The position numbers were made by a program, and so were the translations under genes. Source: Tetragenococcus halophilus subsp. flandriensis (GTDB taxonomy: Bacteria; Bacillota; Bacilli; Lactobacillales; Enterococcaceae). From it: a DNA stretch of 64,000 nt. Below the pieces are notes generated by a model, which saw only the letters and a list, made by a program, of their open reading frames with translations, had not been told where the DNA came from and made no database searches. Positions 9,036 to 16,832 of this stretch are shown in pieces (the first letter of the stretch is position 1; every line of letters begins with the position of its first letter). The DNA is taken from positions 124,001-188,000 of the forward strand of contig NZ_BSUG01000003.1 in the NCBI RefSeq assembly GCF_030161475.1, in the 5' to 3' direction.

Positions 9036-9082
9036 GCAAAAAAGAGCTAAGAAATCTTTTTTGTAAGATTTCTTAGCTCTTT
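9036..9082 (-). terminator. Terminator of rplJ-rplL
   Basis: AAAGAGCTAAGAAATCTT pairs almost perfectly with AAGATTTCTTAGCTCTTT around a short loop, followed on the minus strand by a T-run; it lies 14 bases beyond the rplL stop. Confidence 0.9.
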
Positions 9083-9096
9083 ATCATTTTCACTGA

Positions 9097-9465
9097 TTAC
9101 TTCAATTCTACTGAAGCACCTGCATCTTCTAAAGCAGATTTCAAACTGTCTGCTTCTTCTTTAGATACATTTTCTTTAACTGGTGAAGGAGCACCGTCAG
9201 CAACAGCTTTTGCTTCTTTCAAGCCCAAGCCAGTTGCTTCGCGAATCGCTTTGATAACTTTCACTTTTTGATCGCCAACATCACTAAGTTCTACAGTGAA
9301 TTCAGTTTGTTCTTCAGCTTCTTCGCTTTCTCCTGCAGAAGCAGCTGCAACTGGTGCTGCAGCAGATACACCAAATTCTTCTTCAATAGCTTTAACTAAA
9401 TCGTTTAATTCTAAAATTGTCGCACCTTTTATTTCTTCGACAATGTTTTCAATATTTAATGCCAT
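9097..9465 (-). CDS. rplL: 50S ribosomal protein L7/L12
   Basis: 122-residue stalk protein recruiting translation factors. N-terminal dimerisation domain ([20 protein letters not shown]), Ala/Glu-rich hinge around residues 35-55, and the conserved C-terminal domain with [21 protein letters not shown]. Follows rplJ by 41 bases with a strong GGAGGAAAA SD, and ends at the operon terminator. Confidence 0.99.
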   Translation of the reverse strand: MALNIENIVEEIKGATILELNDLVKAIEEEFGVSAAAPVAAASAGESEEAEEQTEFTVELSDVGDQKVKVIKAIREATGLGLKEAKAVADGAPSPVKENVSKEEADSLKSALEDAGASVELK

Positions 9466-9506
9466 TTTTATTTTCCTCCATTATGATAAGTATTTTTAGC
9501 TTGCCA

Positions 9507-10022
9507 TTAAGCGGCATCTTCTTCGTTCTTTTCAATGATTGCATTAAGTCCGTAAGCCACATTACGTACAGGAGCTTGCAATACAGATAACAACATTGAT
9601 AGTAGTCCGTCGCGATCTGGTAGTTTCGCCAGAGCTTGAACTTCATCCAATGTAGCCACTCTATTTTCAATAACGCCGCCTTTAATTTCTAACGATTTTG
9701 CTTCTTGTGAAAATTCATCAATGATTTTCGCTGGAGCGATCACGTCTTCGTTACTAAAAGCAACAGCTGTAGGACCTACAAAAACATCTTCTAAATCGTC
9801 TAAACCAGCTTCTTTTGCTGCTCGACTAAGAATAGAGTTTTTAATTACATGCATTTCCACATTTTCATCACGCAACTGTTTACGTAAACGTGTATCTTCG
9901 TCTACTGTTAAACCACGATAGTCAACAAAAACAACAGATTCTGCTGCATTTAATTGTTGGGCAACGTTAGTCACGATTTCTGCTTTTTTTGCAATAGCTG
10001 CTTCACTCATTTTTTCTTTCAC
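9507..10022 (-). CDS. rplJ: 50S ribosomal protein L10
   Basis: 171-residue stalk base protein that binds 23S rRNA and the L7/L12 dimers. Recognisable [17 protein letters not shown] segment (residues 33-49) and the C-terminal helix that binds L12. Preceded by a structured leader with an attenuator (10023-10202), the usual place for autogenous control by L10-(L12)4. Confidence 0.98.
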   Translation of the reverse strand: MKEKMSEAAIAKKAEIVTNVAQQLNAAESVVFVDYRGLTVDEDTRLRKQLRDENVEMHVIKNSILSRAAKEAGLDDLEDVFVGPTAVAFSNEDVIAPAKIIDEFSQEAKSLEIKGGVIENRVATLDEVQALAKLPDRDGLLSMLLSVLQAPVRNVAYGLNAIIEKNEEDAA

Positions 10023-10202
10023 CTCCTGATTTTGATGGAAGAGTTCTTTTCAATAAAAAAACTCTATGCCACCGCAGACATAGAGGGTCTATTGATATAC
10101 ACCAATAAAAGTCCTCGGTAGGGTTTACGACGATGTGTCACCTACTGTCTTCGGTAAACTTAACTATTAACGTCAAACACCTTAACACAGAAAAGGTGTT
10201 TG
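10023..10202 (-). ncRNA. L10-type ribosomal protein leader with attenuator
   Basis: The rplA-rplJ gap holds a structured leader. Read on the minus strand it contains a 10-bp inverted repeat CAAACACCTT/AAGGTGTTTG (10174-10202), a GTAGG...CCTAC helix, and then CTCTATG...CATAGAG (10062-10085) followed by seven T residues, a clear intrinsic terminator before the rplJ SD. The layout matches the Firmicute L10 leader, in which L10-L12 binding controls readthrough. Boundaries are approximate. Confidence 0.75.
10055..10085 (-). terminator. Attenuator terminator before rplJ
   Basis: A 7-bp stem CTCTATG/CATAGAG with a 10-base GC-rich loop is followed by seven T on the minus strand and lies 33 bases before the rplJ start. 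It is the probable regulated termination point of the L10 leader. Confidence 0.75.
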
Positions 10203-10224
10203 CGTCAATATTTTTATTTTATTA

Positions 10225-10914
10225 TTATAATGATGCTGGATCTACATGGATACCCGGACCAAATGTGGTTGTTACAGTAACATTTTGCATGTAAATACCT
10301 TTAGCTGCTGATGGCTTAGCTTTTTCTAATACATCGTGGATAGCTTTAAAGTTTTCCACTAACTTACCATCATCAAAAGATACTTTACCAATTGGTGCGT
10401 GAATATTACCATTACGATCCACACGGTAAGTGACCCGGCCTGCTTTAACTTCTTCAACAGCTTTTGCTACATCCATTGTAACAGTACCTGTTTTAGGGTT
10501 AGGCATCAAACCTTTAGGGCCTAAAACCCGTCCTAATTTACCAACTTGTGCCATCATATCTGGTGTTGCTACTACAACATCAAAGTCAAACCAGCCGCCT
10601 TGAATTCTTTCAGCTAAGTCACTTTCGCCCACATAATCAGCACCAGCATCTTCAGCTTCTTTTGCTTTATCACCTTTAGCAAATACTAAAACTTTTTGAT
10701 CCTTACCAGTACCGTTTGGCAAAACAATTGCTCCACGGATTTGTTGGTCAGCTTTTTTAGGATCAACGTTTAAATGATACGCAACTTCCAAAGTTGCATC
10801 AAATTTTGCAATACTTGTATCTTTTGCTAATGCAACAGCGTCTTCAACAGAATATGCTTTTGTTGTATCAACTTTTTCTAGCGCTTCTTGCATTTTTCTA
10901 CTTTTTTTAGCCAT
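10225..10914 (-). CDS. rplA: 50S ribosomal protein L1
   Basis: 229-residue L1 of the mobile L1 stalk. The signature [15 protein letters not shown] is present near residue 130, and the [25 protein letters not shown]-terminal domain is intact. L1 commonly represses its own operon by binding mRNA; the leader directly upstream carries a motif shared with the rplK leader (see 10932-10962 and 11462-11500). Confidence 0.98.
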   Translation of the reverse strand: MAKKSRKMQEALEKVDTTKAYSVEDAVALAKDTSIAKFDATLEVAYHLNVDPKKADQQIRGAIVLPNGTGKDQKVLVFAKGDKAKEAEDAGADYVGESDLAERIQGGWFDFDVVVATPDMMAQVGKLGRVLGPKGLMPNPKTGTVTMDVAKAVEEVKAGRVTYRVDRNGNIHAPIGKVSFDDGKLVENFKAIHDVLEKAKPSAAKGIYMQNVTVTTTFGPGIHVDPASL

Positions 10915-10931
10915 TATATACGATTCCTCCT

Positions 10932-10962
10932 TGATGTGGTTATAACGGTAGAACCTCCCACG
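10932..10962 (-). promoter_or_regulatory. Probable L1-binding mRNA site before rplA
   Basis: The minus strand reads CGTGGGAGG, a short hairpin-forming spacer, then TAACCACATCA, ending just ahead of the rplA SD. GTGG can pair with CCAC. The same two blocks occur in the rplK leader, as expected for a duplicated autogenous L1 operator. Function is inferred from duplication and position. Confidence 0.55.
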
Positions 10963-11016
10963 TGTTCTACGTTTTTCAACATAGACTCAACCGAGAAGCT
11001 ACGTTCAGAGATCTAA

Positions 11017-11439
11017 CTATTCTACAGTGATCCCCATGCTTCGAGCAGTTCCTTCAACCATGCGTATAGCTGCTTCAACGTCAGCTGCGTTTAGGTCTTC
11101 CATTTTCGTTTCAGCGATTTCTCTTACCTGGTCACTAGTAACTTTAGCTACCTTGTTTTTGTTTGGTTCGCCTGAACCTTTATCAACATTTGCTGCGTCT
11201 TTTAATAATACAGCAGCTGGTGGAGTTTTAGTTACAAAGGTAAATGAACGATCTTCATATACAGTAATTACAACTGGAATAATCATACCAGCTTGATCTG
11301 CTGTACGAGCGTTAAATTCCTTAGTAAAACCCATAATATTAATTCCTGCTTGACCTAATGCTGGTCCTACTGGTGGAGCTGGTGTTGCTTTACCTGCAGG
11401 AATTTGCAATTTGACGATATTTTCAACTTTTTTTGCCAC
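11017..11439 (-). CDS. rplK: 50S ribosomal protein L11
   Basis: 140-residue L11 of the GTPase-associated centre, also required for RelA-type stringent sensing. The proline-rich N-terminus ([23 protein letters not shown]) and C-terminal [10 protein letters not shown] are typical. The start is GTG: AAGGAGG lies 8 bases upstream, and the nearby ATG is out of frame. First gene of the rplK-rplA unit, with a good promoter at 11540-11567. Confidence 0.98.
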   Translation of the reverse strand: MAKKVENIVKLQIPAGKATPAPPVGPALGQAGINIMGFTKEFNARTADQAGMIIPVVITVYEDRSFTFVTKTPPAAVLLKDAANVDKGSGEPNKNKVAKVTSDQVREIAETKMEDLNAADVEAAIRMVEGTARSMGITVE

Positions 11440-11461
11440 GAGACATACCTCCTTAAGTCCG

Positions 11462-11500
11462 TGATGTGGTTAATTAGAGATAAAAATTTCTCCTCCCACG
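11462..11500 (-). promoter_or_regulatory. Probable L1-binding mRNA site before rplK
   Basis: The minus strand reads CGTGGGAGG, a hairpin AGAAATTTTTATCT, and then TTAACCACATCA, the same flanking blocks as in the rplA leader. The position between the promoter and the rplK SD fits an L1 operator. Confidence 0.55.
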
Positions 11501-11539
11501 CTTATCATATGCAACAAATACACATCGCACACTCAAGAT

Positions 11540-11567
11540 AGTATATCAAAAATATGCTTTATTGCAA
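11540..11567 (-). promoter_or_regulatory. Promoter of rplK-rplA
   Basis: TTGCAA and TATACT are separated by 16 bases on the minus strand; the predicted RNA start near 11533 leaves a ~95-base leader before rplK. Confidence 0.75.
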
Positions 11568-11607
11568 GACCTTTCTTTATTTTTTTCAAACTTTTGATTG
11601 AATTACT

Positions 11608-11635
11608 TTGCATTTTTTTAGTATAAGCTTATAAT
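11608..11635 (+). promoter_or_regulatory. Promoter of lipoprotein hydrolase
   Basis: TTGCAT, 16-base spacer, TATAAT, ending 29 bases before the hydrolase ATG. It is divergent from the rplK promoter. Confidence 0.75.
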
Positions 11636-11664
11636 GAACCAAAAGAATTTTAAGGAGTACAAGA

Positions 11665-12567
11665 ATGAAGAAATTTTTGTTTTCCATCAGTTTAATATTG
11701 GCCTTGTTTTTAGGTGGATGTCAAAGCTCAAGTGGCGCTCAAGCACAGCATACGTCACAATCGGATGAAACAAATCACACCACTAAAGCAAGCAATGAAA
11801 CCAAGGCATCACAACGCTCAAAACCAGCTGTAGAAAAATCAACAACACCCACTTTATTTATTCATGGGTACCAAGGGACTACCAACTCGTTTAAGTCGAT
11901 GATCAATAATATGCAAGAAGAAAACGTCGCTCAGCGGGAAATGCTTGTAACGGTGCACGCAGATGGTTCTATCGATACTCAGGGTGAACTAAGCGGGGAA
12001 AAAACAAACCCTTTGATACAAGTTATTTTTGAAGACAACGTTAATGATGAATGGAATCAAACTGAATGGATTAAAAACACATTAAGCTTTTTAAAAGAAG
12101 ATTACCAAATAGATAAAGTCAATTTAGTAGGGCATTCAATGGGTGGCGTTAGTGCCTACAGATATATGGGAAGCTATGGGCAAGAAGATACATTGCCAAA
12201 AGTCGAAAACTTTATTGCAATCGGCGCTCCTTTTAACGATTTTGTTGATACTAGCAGTTACCAATCAATCGAGGATCTATTAAAAGAGGGTCCCGAAGAA
12301 CCATCTGGAAGATACCAAGATTTTACAGAATTAACACCGCAAATACCAAATGATATATCGGTACTATTAATCGCAGGTCAATTAAACAAAGAAGACTATA
12401 GCGATGGGACAGTACCTTTAACTAGTGCTTTATCATCTTATCCTTTGCTAAAAAGCAATGATTTCAAGGTAGATTATTCTATCATTCAAGGAAATAGATC
12501 GAGTCACAGCATGCTTCATGAAAATGAAAAGGTCAACGAGTTAATTGAACAGCGTTTATGGAAATAA
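11665..12567 (+). CDS. Secreted alpha/beta-hydrolase lipoprotein (DUF915 family)
   Basis: 300-residue predicted lipoprotein. The signal peptide has a Lys-Lys n-region, a hydrophobic core and the lipobox LGGC (Cys19), followed by a Ser/Thr-rich linker to about residue 65. The catalytic region has the FIHGYQGT oxyanion segment and a GHSMGG nucleophile elbow (Ser158), typical of the DUF915 cell-surface hydrolases of lactic acid bacteria, which are mostly uncharacterised lipases/esterases. AAGGAG precedes the ATG. Monocistronic, between the divergent rplK promoter and convergent nusG. The substrate is unknown. Confidence 0.88.
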   Translation: MKKFLFSISLILALFLGGCQSSSGAQAQHTSQSDETNHTTKASNETKASQRSKPAVEKSTTPTLFIHGYQGTTNSFKSMINNMQEENVAQREMLVTVHADGSIDTQGELSGEKTNPLIQVIFEDNVNDEWNQTEWIKNTLSFLKEDYQIDKVNLVGHSMGGVSAYRYMGSYGQEDTLPKVENFIAIGAPFNDFVDTSSYQSIEDLLKEGPEEPSGRYQDFTELTPQIPNDISVLLIAGQLNKEDYSDGTVPLTSALSSYPLLKSNDFKVDYSIIQGNRSSHSMLHENEKVNELIEQRLWK

Positions 12568-12597
12568 AAAAACAGCATCGTTATTGATGCTGTTTTT
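12568..12597. terminator. Bidirectional terminator
   Basis: AAAACAGCATC / GATGCTGTTTT stem-loop with T-runs on both strands between the hydrolase (plus) and nusG (minus). Confidence 0.85.
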
Positions 12598-12605
12598 TCT
12601 ATCTT

Positions 12606-13151
12606 TTAGTCAATTTTATCTACTTGATCAAAGTCAAGTTCTGTACTGGTTTCACGCCCGAACATATCAATGTTTACTTTTAATTTTTGCTTTTCTTCAT
12701 CAATTTCATCTACTTGTCCTTCTAAGCCAGAAAAGGCACCTTCAATAATTTTCACAGTTTCACCATTTTCAACTTTCAGCTCCACTGTTCTTGTACTCAT
12801 ACCAAGTGAACGTAAAATCGAATTGATTTCTTCTGGTAACAAAGGAGAAGGCTTGCTTCCTGCCCCATGAGAACCAACAAATCCAGTCACTCCAGGAGTA
12901 TTACGAACAATATACCAGGACTCATCAGTCATGACCATTTCAACAAGTACATAGCCTGGAAATGTTTTATGAACAACTTCTTTTTCTTTACCGTTTTTGA
13001 CTTCTGTTTCCTTTTCTTCTGGTACAACTACACGAAATATGTAGTCATCCATTTGCATGCTTTGTGCCCGTGATTCTAAGTTCATCTTTACTCTATTTTC
13101 ATAACCAGAATACGTGTGAAGCACATACCATCTTTTTTCAAAAGATTCCAT
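12606..13151 (-). CDS. nusG: Transcription termination/antitermination factor NusG
   Basis: 181-residue NusG that binds RNA polymerase and modulates pausing and termination. NGN domain (RWYVLHTYSGYENRVKMNLE, FPGYVLVEM, VRNTPGVTGFVG) and C-terminal KOW (GETVKIIEGAFSGLEGQV). I use the ATG at 13151: AAAGGAG lies 8 bases upstream and the protein then begins MESFEKRWYVL as in relatives; an upstream in-frame ATG would add 36 unrelated residues. Third gene of rpmG-secE-nusG. Confidence 0.97.
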   Translation of the reverse strand: MESFEKRWYVLHTYSGYENRVKMNLESRAQSMQMDDYIFRVVVPEEKETEVKNGKEKEVVHKTFPGYVLVEMVMTDESWYIVRNTPGVTGFVGSHGAGSKPSPLLPEEINSILRSLGMSTRTVELKVENGETVKIIEGAFSGLEGQVDEIDEEKQKLKVNIDMFGRETSTELDFDQVDKID

Positions 13152-13274
13152 TTTTTCGGCTCCTTTTATTCTTATAAAATAAAAAAACCTCAAGTTCTCC
13201 TCGAAGTTTTCCTCATTTATATTATAGCATTCTTCCAAAAGTTTCGCTAGTATCTTCATTTAAAAATACAGCTA

Positions 13275-13445
13275 CTATTGTAATATCCAAGTAAATAGAC
13301 TTTGAATACCTGTGTCCATAATGTAGAACATAACAGTAAAAATCAGAGACGTCTCAATAACTACAACTGTATCCTTGCGCAACTGTTTTCCATTTGGCCA
13401 TGTTACTTTTTTCATTTCGTCTTTTACACTACGTAAAAATTTCAT
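13275..13445 (-). CDS. secE: Preprotein translocase subunit SecE
   Basis: 56-residue SecE, the small essential stabilising subunit of SecYEG. It begins MKFLRSVKDEMKKVTWPNGK, carrying the conserved amphipathic helix with the VTWP motif, then one transmembrane helix (about residues 28-52). TAAGGAGG is correctly spaced before the ATG. Located between rpmG and nusG, the standard Firmicute order. Confidence 0.96.
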   Translation of the reverse strand: MKFLRSVKDEMKKVTWPNGKQLRKDTVVVIETSLIFTVMFYIMDTGIQSLFTWILQ

Positions 13446-13477
13446 CTGTATCCTCCTTAAAATAGATCATTTATTAC

Positions 13478-13630
13478 TTATTTAGTTTCTTTATGTACTG
13501 TATGTTTATTACAATACTTACAAAATTTATTCGTTTCTAAACGTTGTCCATCTGTTCCTTCACTGGTAGCTTTTGTGTAATTACGTGAGCCGCATATTGA
13601 ACAAGCAAGTGTTGTCTTATTTTTGCTCAT
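13478..13630 (-). CDS. rpmG: 50S ribosomal protein L33 (zinc-type)
   Basis: 50-residue L33 with two CxxC knuckles (C10/C13 and C37/C40), so the zinc-binding C+ type rather than the zinc-independent paralogue used under zinc limitation. It starts [25 protein letters not shown] precedes the ATG. First gene of rpmG-secE-nusG. Confidence 0.95.
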   Translation of the reverse strand: MSKNKTTLACSICGSRNYTKATSEGTDGQRLETNKFCKYCNKHTVHKETK

Positions 13631-13775
13631 TTCCACACTACCTCCCAAGTTTACAACTGTTTTTAAGCATAGTCACGTTACCATGAATTATCGTTAGTGT
13701 CAAAAAAGATACAAAAATGTTCACTAATGTATGATATCATAGTATCCTATAAAGAAAAAGCAAGGAGGCGATTAT

Positions 13776-14417
13776 ATGCTATTAAAAACGATGGTATATA
13801 AAAAACAAGATCTAACCACAGTAACAGAAAGCAATACTTTAGAAGAAGCGTTACAAATCCTGGAAGATTCAGGTTTTCGTTGTGTTCCCATATTAGATGA
13901 AAGTAATAAAATTTTCCGAGGAAATATTTATAAGATGCATATTTATCGTCACAAAGCAAACGGTGGCGATATGACTTTACCGGTAACTCATTTGTTAAAA
14001 AATGCGACAAAGTTTATTCATACAAGCTCTTCCTTCTTTCAAGTTTTCTTTACCATTAAAGAACTTCCTTATATCGCTGTTCTTGATGAAGACAACTATT
14101 TTTATGGCATTTTGACCCACAGTTCTTTATTAAATATGCTTTCGCAATCATGGAATGTGGAAAAAGGAAGCTATGTATTAACTATTGCTTCTACTGGTAA
14201 ACAAGGAGATCTAGCAAATATGACAAAAATCATTTCAAAGTACAGTAATATCGCAAGTTGCATAACACTTGATATCGATAAAGATGAGTTTATTCGTCGA
14301 ACAATGATCACTTTAGCTTCTAATACCAATCAGCAAACATTAGACGAAGTCGTCAGTCATTTAGAAAGTAAAGACTTTAAAGTTGTCGAAATTGAAAACT
14401 TAGCAAACCATGCTTAA
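13776..14417 (+). CDS. CBS-ACT domain protein, probable c-di-AMP receptor (CbpA-like)
   Basis: 213-residue protein with two CBS motifs in the N-terminal ~130 residues (LEEALQILEDSGFRCVPILDE and LPYIAVLDEDNYFYGILTHSSLL) and an ACT-like C-terminal domain (SYVLTIASTGKQGDLANMTKII). This architecture matches the Listeria c-di-AMP-binding protein CbpA class. AAGGAGG lies 7 bases before the ATG. Monocistronic and divergent from rpmG, with a 12-base palindrome TATGATATCATA (13732-13743) upstream. Ligand binding is inferred from family only; adenosine nucleotides are alternatives. Confidence 0.75.
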   Translation: MLLKTMVYKKQDLTTVTESNTLEEALQILEDSGFRCVPILDESNKIFRGNIYKMHIYRHKANGGDMTLPVTHLLKNATKFIHTSSSFFQVFFTIKELPYIAVLDEDNYFYGILTHSSLLNMLSQSWNVEKGSYVLTIASTGKQGDLANMTKIISKYSNIASCITLDIDKDEFIRRTMITLASNTNQQTLDEVVSHLESKDFKVVEIENLANHA

Positions 14418-14466
14418 AAAAATGTCAGCTCAATGACCCATTTCGGGAAATTTTGCTGACATTTTT
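14418..14466 (+). terminator. Terminator of CBS-ACT gene
   Basis: AAAATGTCAGC / GCTGACATTTTT stem with a 24-base loop and a T-run on the plus strand, starting at the stop codon of the CBS-ACT gene. Confidence 0.8.
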
Positions 14467-14523
14467 GTTAAAATATTAAAATTAAGAACTAGCAATTTTC
14501 TTGATTACATTGACTGTTAAAAA

Positions 14524-15480
14524 TTAGAACCAAAATAATTGTTTCTGAGAAGACAAAATAAAATCATAAGAAGCTTTGCTCGAGTCCTCTCCATCTTTTT
14601 GCAAAAACTGCTTGCTAAAAGTTTCTAGGTGAATTCTGTTAGCCTTAAAATGATAGAAGTATTTTGAGTTTACATGTCTTTGAAGTCCTAATAATATAAT
14701 TAAGTAAAAAATTTTTAATATTGGAAGGCTCTCAACGACTACTAATTCAACTCCTGATTCATAAATATTAGCCATTGGCGCTATTTTGACGCCTCCACCA
14801 AAATAAGGATGATTCGTCGCAGTACATAAAAAGGCATGTTCAAAATGATAGCTTTGATGATTACATTCAATTGAAATTGGAAAGCCTTTTTGTCTGAAAA
14901 GCGCACCTAAGGCTGTTTTTACATAAGACAAAGCGTTCAATCTATACGTATTCAGTTGTTGCTTTGCACTTGAGTGGTTTGTAGCATGTGCTACAGCCGC
15001 ATCCACACCGATACCGATATTATTCACGCAAAGACTATGAACATCGCTATTTTTTTCATGGCAGCTGAGTACAGAAAGTTCGCGTGGTTTACTTGTTTGT
15101 AGGATATCTTCCAAAATTTTTTCAGGTGATCGTAAAAAGCCTAAACTTCTAGCAAAATCATTTCCCGAACCTGCTAGAATATAAGCAATAGGAATTTGAT
15201 TTGTTAGGGAATTGATGACTTGATGAAGCGTACCATCTCCGCCAATAACGATCAATAGAGGAAAAGACACGCTATCTTCTTTAGCCTTAGTATCCCAGCT
15301 AAATAAAACAGAAGCCGTTAATTTTCTAGCGATCTCGGCTTCATGTGAGGGATATTTTGATTGTATAATGGTAAATTTCAGTTGTTTTCCTTCCATTAAC
15401 GAAATAATCTGTTTTCCTACTCTTTGTCCATTGCCGCCCCCAGCTGCTGGATTGATTAAAAGATAATAATGAAATTTCAT
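14524..15480 (-). CDS. Diacylglycerol kinase-family lipid kinase
   Basis: 318-residue DAGK-catalytic-domain protein. The N-terminus reads YYLLINPAAGGGNGQRVGKQI, with the nucleotide motif GGDGTLHQV near residue 80 and GSGNDFARSLG near 107, both hallmarks of the DgkB/YegS-like family that phosphorylates diacylglycerol or related lipids. It follows the ncRNA candidate at 15536-15790; an extended -10 (TGTTATAAT, 15508-15516) lies about 30 bases before its start, suggesting its own promoter. Paralogues are common, so I do not assign dgkB. Confidence 0.87.
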   Translation of the reverse strand: MKFHYYLLINPAAGGGNGQRVGKQIISLMEGKQLKFTIIQSKYPSHEAEIARKLTASVLFSWDTKAKEDSVSFPLLIVIGGDGTLHQVINSLTNQIPIAYILAGSGNDFARSLGFLRSPEKILEDILQTSKPRELSVLSCHEKNSDVHSLCVNNIGIGVDAAVAHATNHSSAKQQLNTYRLNALSYVKTALGALFRQKGFPISIECNHQSYHFEHAFLCTATNHPYFGGGVKIAPMANIYESGVELVVVESLPILKIFYLIILLGLQRHVNSKYFYHFKANRIHLETFSKQFLQKDGEDSSKASYDFILSSQKQLFWF

Positions 15481-15535
15481 GAGCCTGCTCCAAAGTGTTT
15501 TCTATCTATTATAACACGCGCATAGCCAAAAAAAG

Positions 15536-15790
15536 GCAAAAAAATAGAATCCGATGAGAATGATTTTCGAGAAAGTCTTTCAACGTTCTTAAAGTAATTG
15601 TTCTAACATAATCTTGAAGGTTCGTATGTCCACTTCAATCATATGCTCATACACTCATCGGATTCCTATTCAATTAGTAAGGAGTAACTCAAATTCCCAC
15701 ATCCTTTTTCGTTCATTTAAGATTCACAACAATTCTTTTCTCGCAGCTCCTTTTTCGGCTGCCTTACTGGGAATTCTTATGTCTCCTTAC
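15536..15790 (-). ncRNA. Candidate structured small RNA with promoter, terminator and cre site
   Basis: A self-contained transcription unit on the minus strand without a convincing reading frame. The promoter TTGCAT-17-TATAAA predicts a start near 15790. From there P1 GTAAGGAG pairs with CTCCTTAC (15783-15790 / 15677-15684), P2 AATTCCCA with TGGGAATT (15768-15775 / 15692-15699), and P3 GCAGC with GCTGC (15758-15762 / 15743-15747). A 12-bp helix GAATCCGATGAG/CTCATCGGATTC (15654-15665 / 15547-15558) encloses ~95 bases and is followed by eight consecutive T, as in a terminator. About 255 nt in all. It could be a trans-acting sRNA or a leader of the lipid kinase. I do not recognise the family. 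Confidence 0.6.
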
Positions 15791-15796
15791 ATTTAT

Positions 15797-15825
15797 TTTA
15801 TACCATATTTTCAAACGAAATGCAA
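15797..15825 (-). promoter_or_regulatory. Promoter of the 15.5-kb small RNA
   Basis: Minus strand TTGCAT (15820-15825), 17-base spacer, TATAAA (15797-15802). Near-consensus and directly ahead of the P1 helix. Confidence 0.7.
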
Positions 15826-15834
15826 GCGCTTTCT
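15821..15834. promoter_or_regulatory. Catabolite responsive element (cre)
   Basis: AGAAAGCGCTTGCA on the minus strand fits the CcpA consensus WGNAASCGNWWNCA at every fixed position and overlaps the -35 box of the small-RNA promoter, a position that normally gives repression by CcpA. Confidence 0.65.
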
Positions 15835-15919
15835 ATGCAAAAAGTAAGATTTTATTAAAAAAAATAGTTACTATTTTTAAAAATTTTTGTTATACTTTCT
15901 TTTTAAGAGGAGAATTGAT

Positions 15920-16183
15920 ATGAAATATTACCATTTAATTGGTTTTTCTGCCCTATTGACAGCTATCCAGTTCACCTTACAAAGTTTTTTGGGACTGGAA
16001 TTACCTTCAATAATTAAAAAAGTTTTTCTAGGAATGCAAGCAACTTTATTAGTCGGCTATAGCTTATTATTTTTAGTATATATTATAAAAAGAAAGAAAA
16101 AAGTTCATAAGAAAAAAAGACCAAATATCGTGACAATAAAAAAGCAACCCAAAGAAGCACACTCTTATTCAAAAGCCAGTTGA
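15920..16183 (+). CDS. Small two-helix membrane protein, function unknown
   Basis: 87 residues. Two hydrophobic segments (about residues 5-20 and 30-52) are followed by a strongly basic cytosolic tail (YIIKRKKKVHKKKRPNIVTI). I use ATG 15920 because AGAGGAG lies 7 bases upstream; the reading frame is open further upstream without an SD. An extended -10 TGTTATACT (15888-15896) precedes it. I do not recognise the family. Monocistronic between the small RNA (divergent) and queT. Confidence 0.65.
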   Translation: MKYYHLIGFSALLTAIQFTLQSFLGLELPSIIKKVFLGMQATLLVGYSLLFLVYIIKRKKKVHKKKRPNIVTIKKQPKEAHSYSKAS

Positions 16184-16297
16184 AAAATCGTGGTTCTTTG
16201 TTTTTTGCGACTTAACCAAGACTTTTTTAGTGATTTAAAAATTTTGCAGTTCATCAACCATCCTGCGTAATCAAAACTTGGAGAAAGAAGGATTTAC

Positions 16298-16786
16298 ATG
16301 ACAAATAACAGGATAAGAGTCATTACCGCCAATGCAATTATTACTGCACTCTACGTAGCATTAAGTTTCATCTCACCCTTATCTTCTGGAGCGATCCAAT
16401 TTCGGTTATCAGAAAGTTTGAATCATCTGGTCGTTTTTAACAGGAAATTGTTATGGGGCGTGTTTGCCGGTGTGGTGGTTTTTAACTTATTGTTTGGTGA
16501 AGGTCCACTGGATGTTATCTTCGGAGGTGCCCAAACACTGTTGGCGCTATTATTAACTGCTGTATTAGAAAAGAAAGTGCCAAATATCAAGGCTCGTTTG
16601 GTTTTGAATACTTTATTCTTTACTTTCAGTATGTTTTTGATCGCTTTAATGTTAACCCTGACTGCAGAACTTCCTTTTTGGTTTACTTATCTAACGACGG
16701 CTTTAAGTGAGTTGATCATTATGAGTATCTCAGCTCCAGTCATGTATTTTATTGATAAAAGTTTACATTTTTCTAAACAAGTATAA
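16298..16786 (+). CDS. queT: QueT-family transporter (queuosine precursor, ECF-type S component)
   Basis: 162-residue integral membrane protein with five to six hydrophobic segments. The family signature is an N-terminal ANAIITALYVALSFISP followed by FRLSESLNHLVVFN and LLFGEGPLDVIFGGAQTLLA. QueT proteins are proposed substrate-binding components of ECF transporters for queuosine precursors. They are often preceded by preQ1 riboswitches; the ~110 bases upstream contain a weak hairpin but not a preQ1-I or preQ1-II consensus I can recognise. Confidence 0.85.
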   Translation: MTNNRIRVITANAIITALYVALSFISPLSSGAIQFRLSESLNHLVVFNRKLLWGVFAGVVVFNLLFGEGPLDVIFGGAQTLLALLLTAVLEKKVPNIKARLVLNTLFFTFSMFLIALMLTLTAELPFWFTYLTTALSELIIMSISAPVMYFIDKSLHFSKQV

Positions 16787-16792
16787 CAAAAT

Positions 16793-16832
16793 AAATACAG
16801 AGGTATAAGCTTACGCTTGTGCCTCTGTATTT
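16793..16832. terminator. Bidirectional terminator
   Basis: AAATACAGAGG / CCTCTGTATTT stem-loop with flanking A/T runs between convergent queT and recD2. Confidence 0.85.

Noticed and set aside
9449-9670. Reading frame between rplL and rplJ in an alternative frame
   Set aside because: It lies within rplJ, which is strongly conserved; no separate start signal.
10203-10208. TTGACG as -35 of an internal rplJ promoter
   Set aside because: No acceptable -10 box lies 16-18 bases downstream of either TTGACG copy.
15614-15847. 77-residue open reading frame antisense to the small RNA
   Set aside because: No Shine-Dalgarno, unusual composition, and the opposite strand shows promoter, helices and terminator.
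16184-16297. preQ1 riboswitch upstream of queT
   Set aside because: A weak TGGTT/AACCA hairpin is followed by a T-run, but the preQ1-I core and the preQ1-II pattern could not be found.
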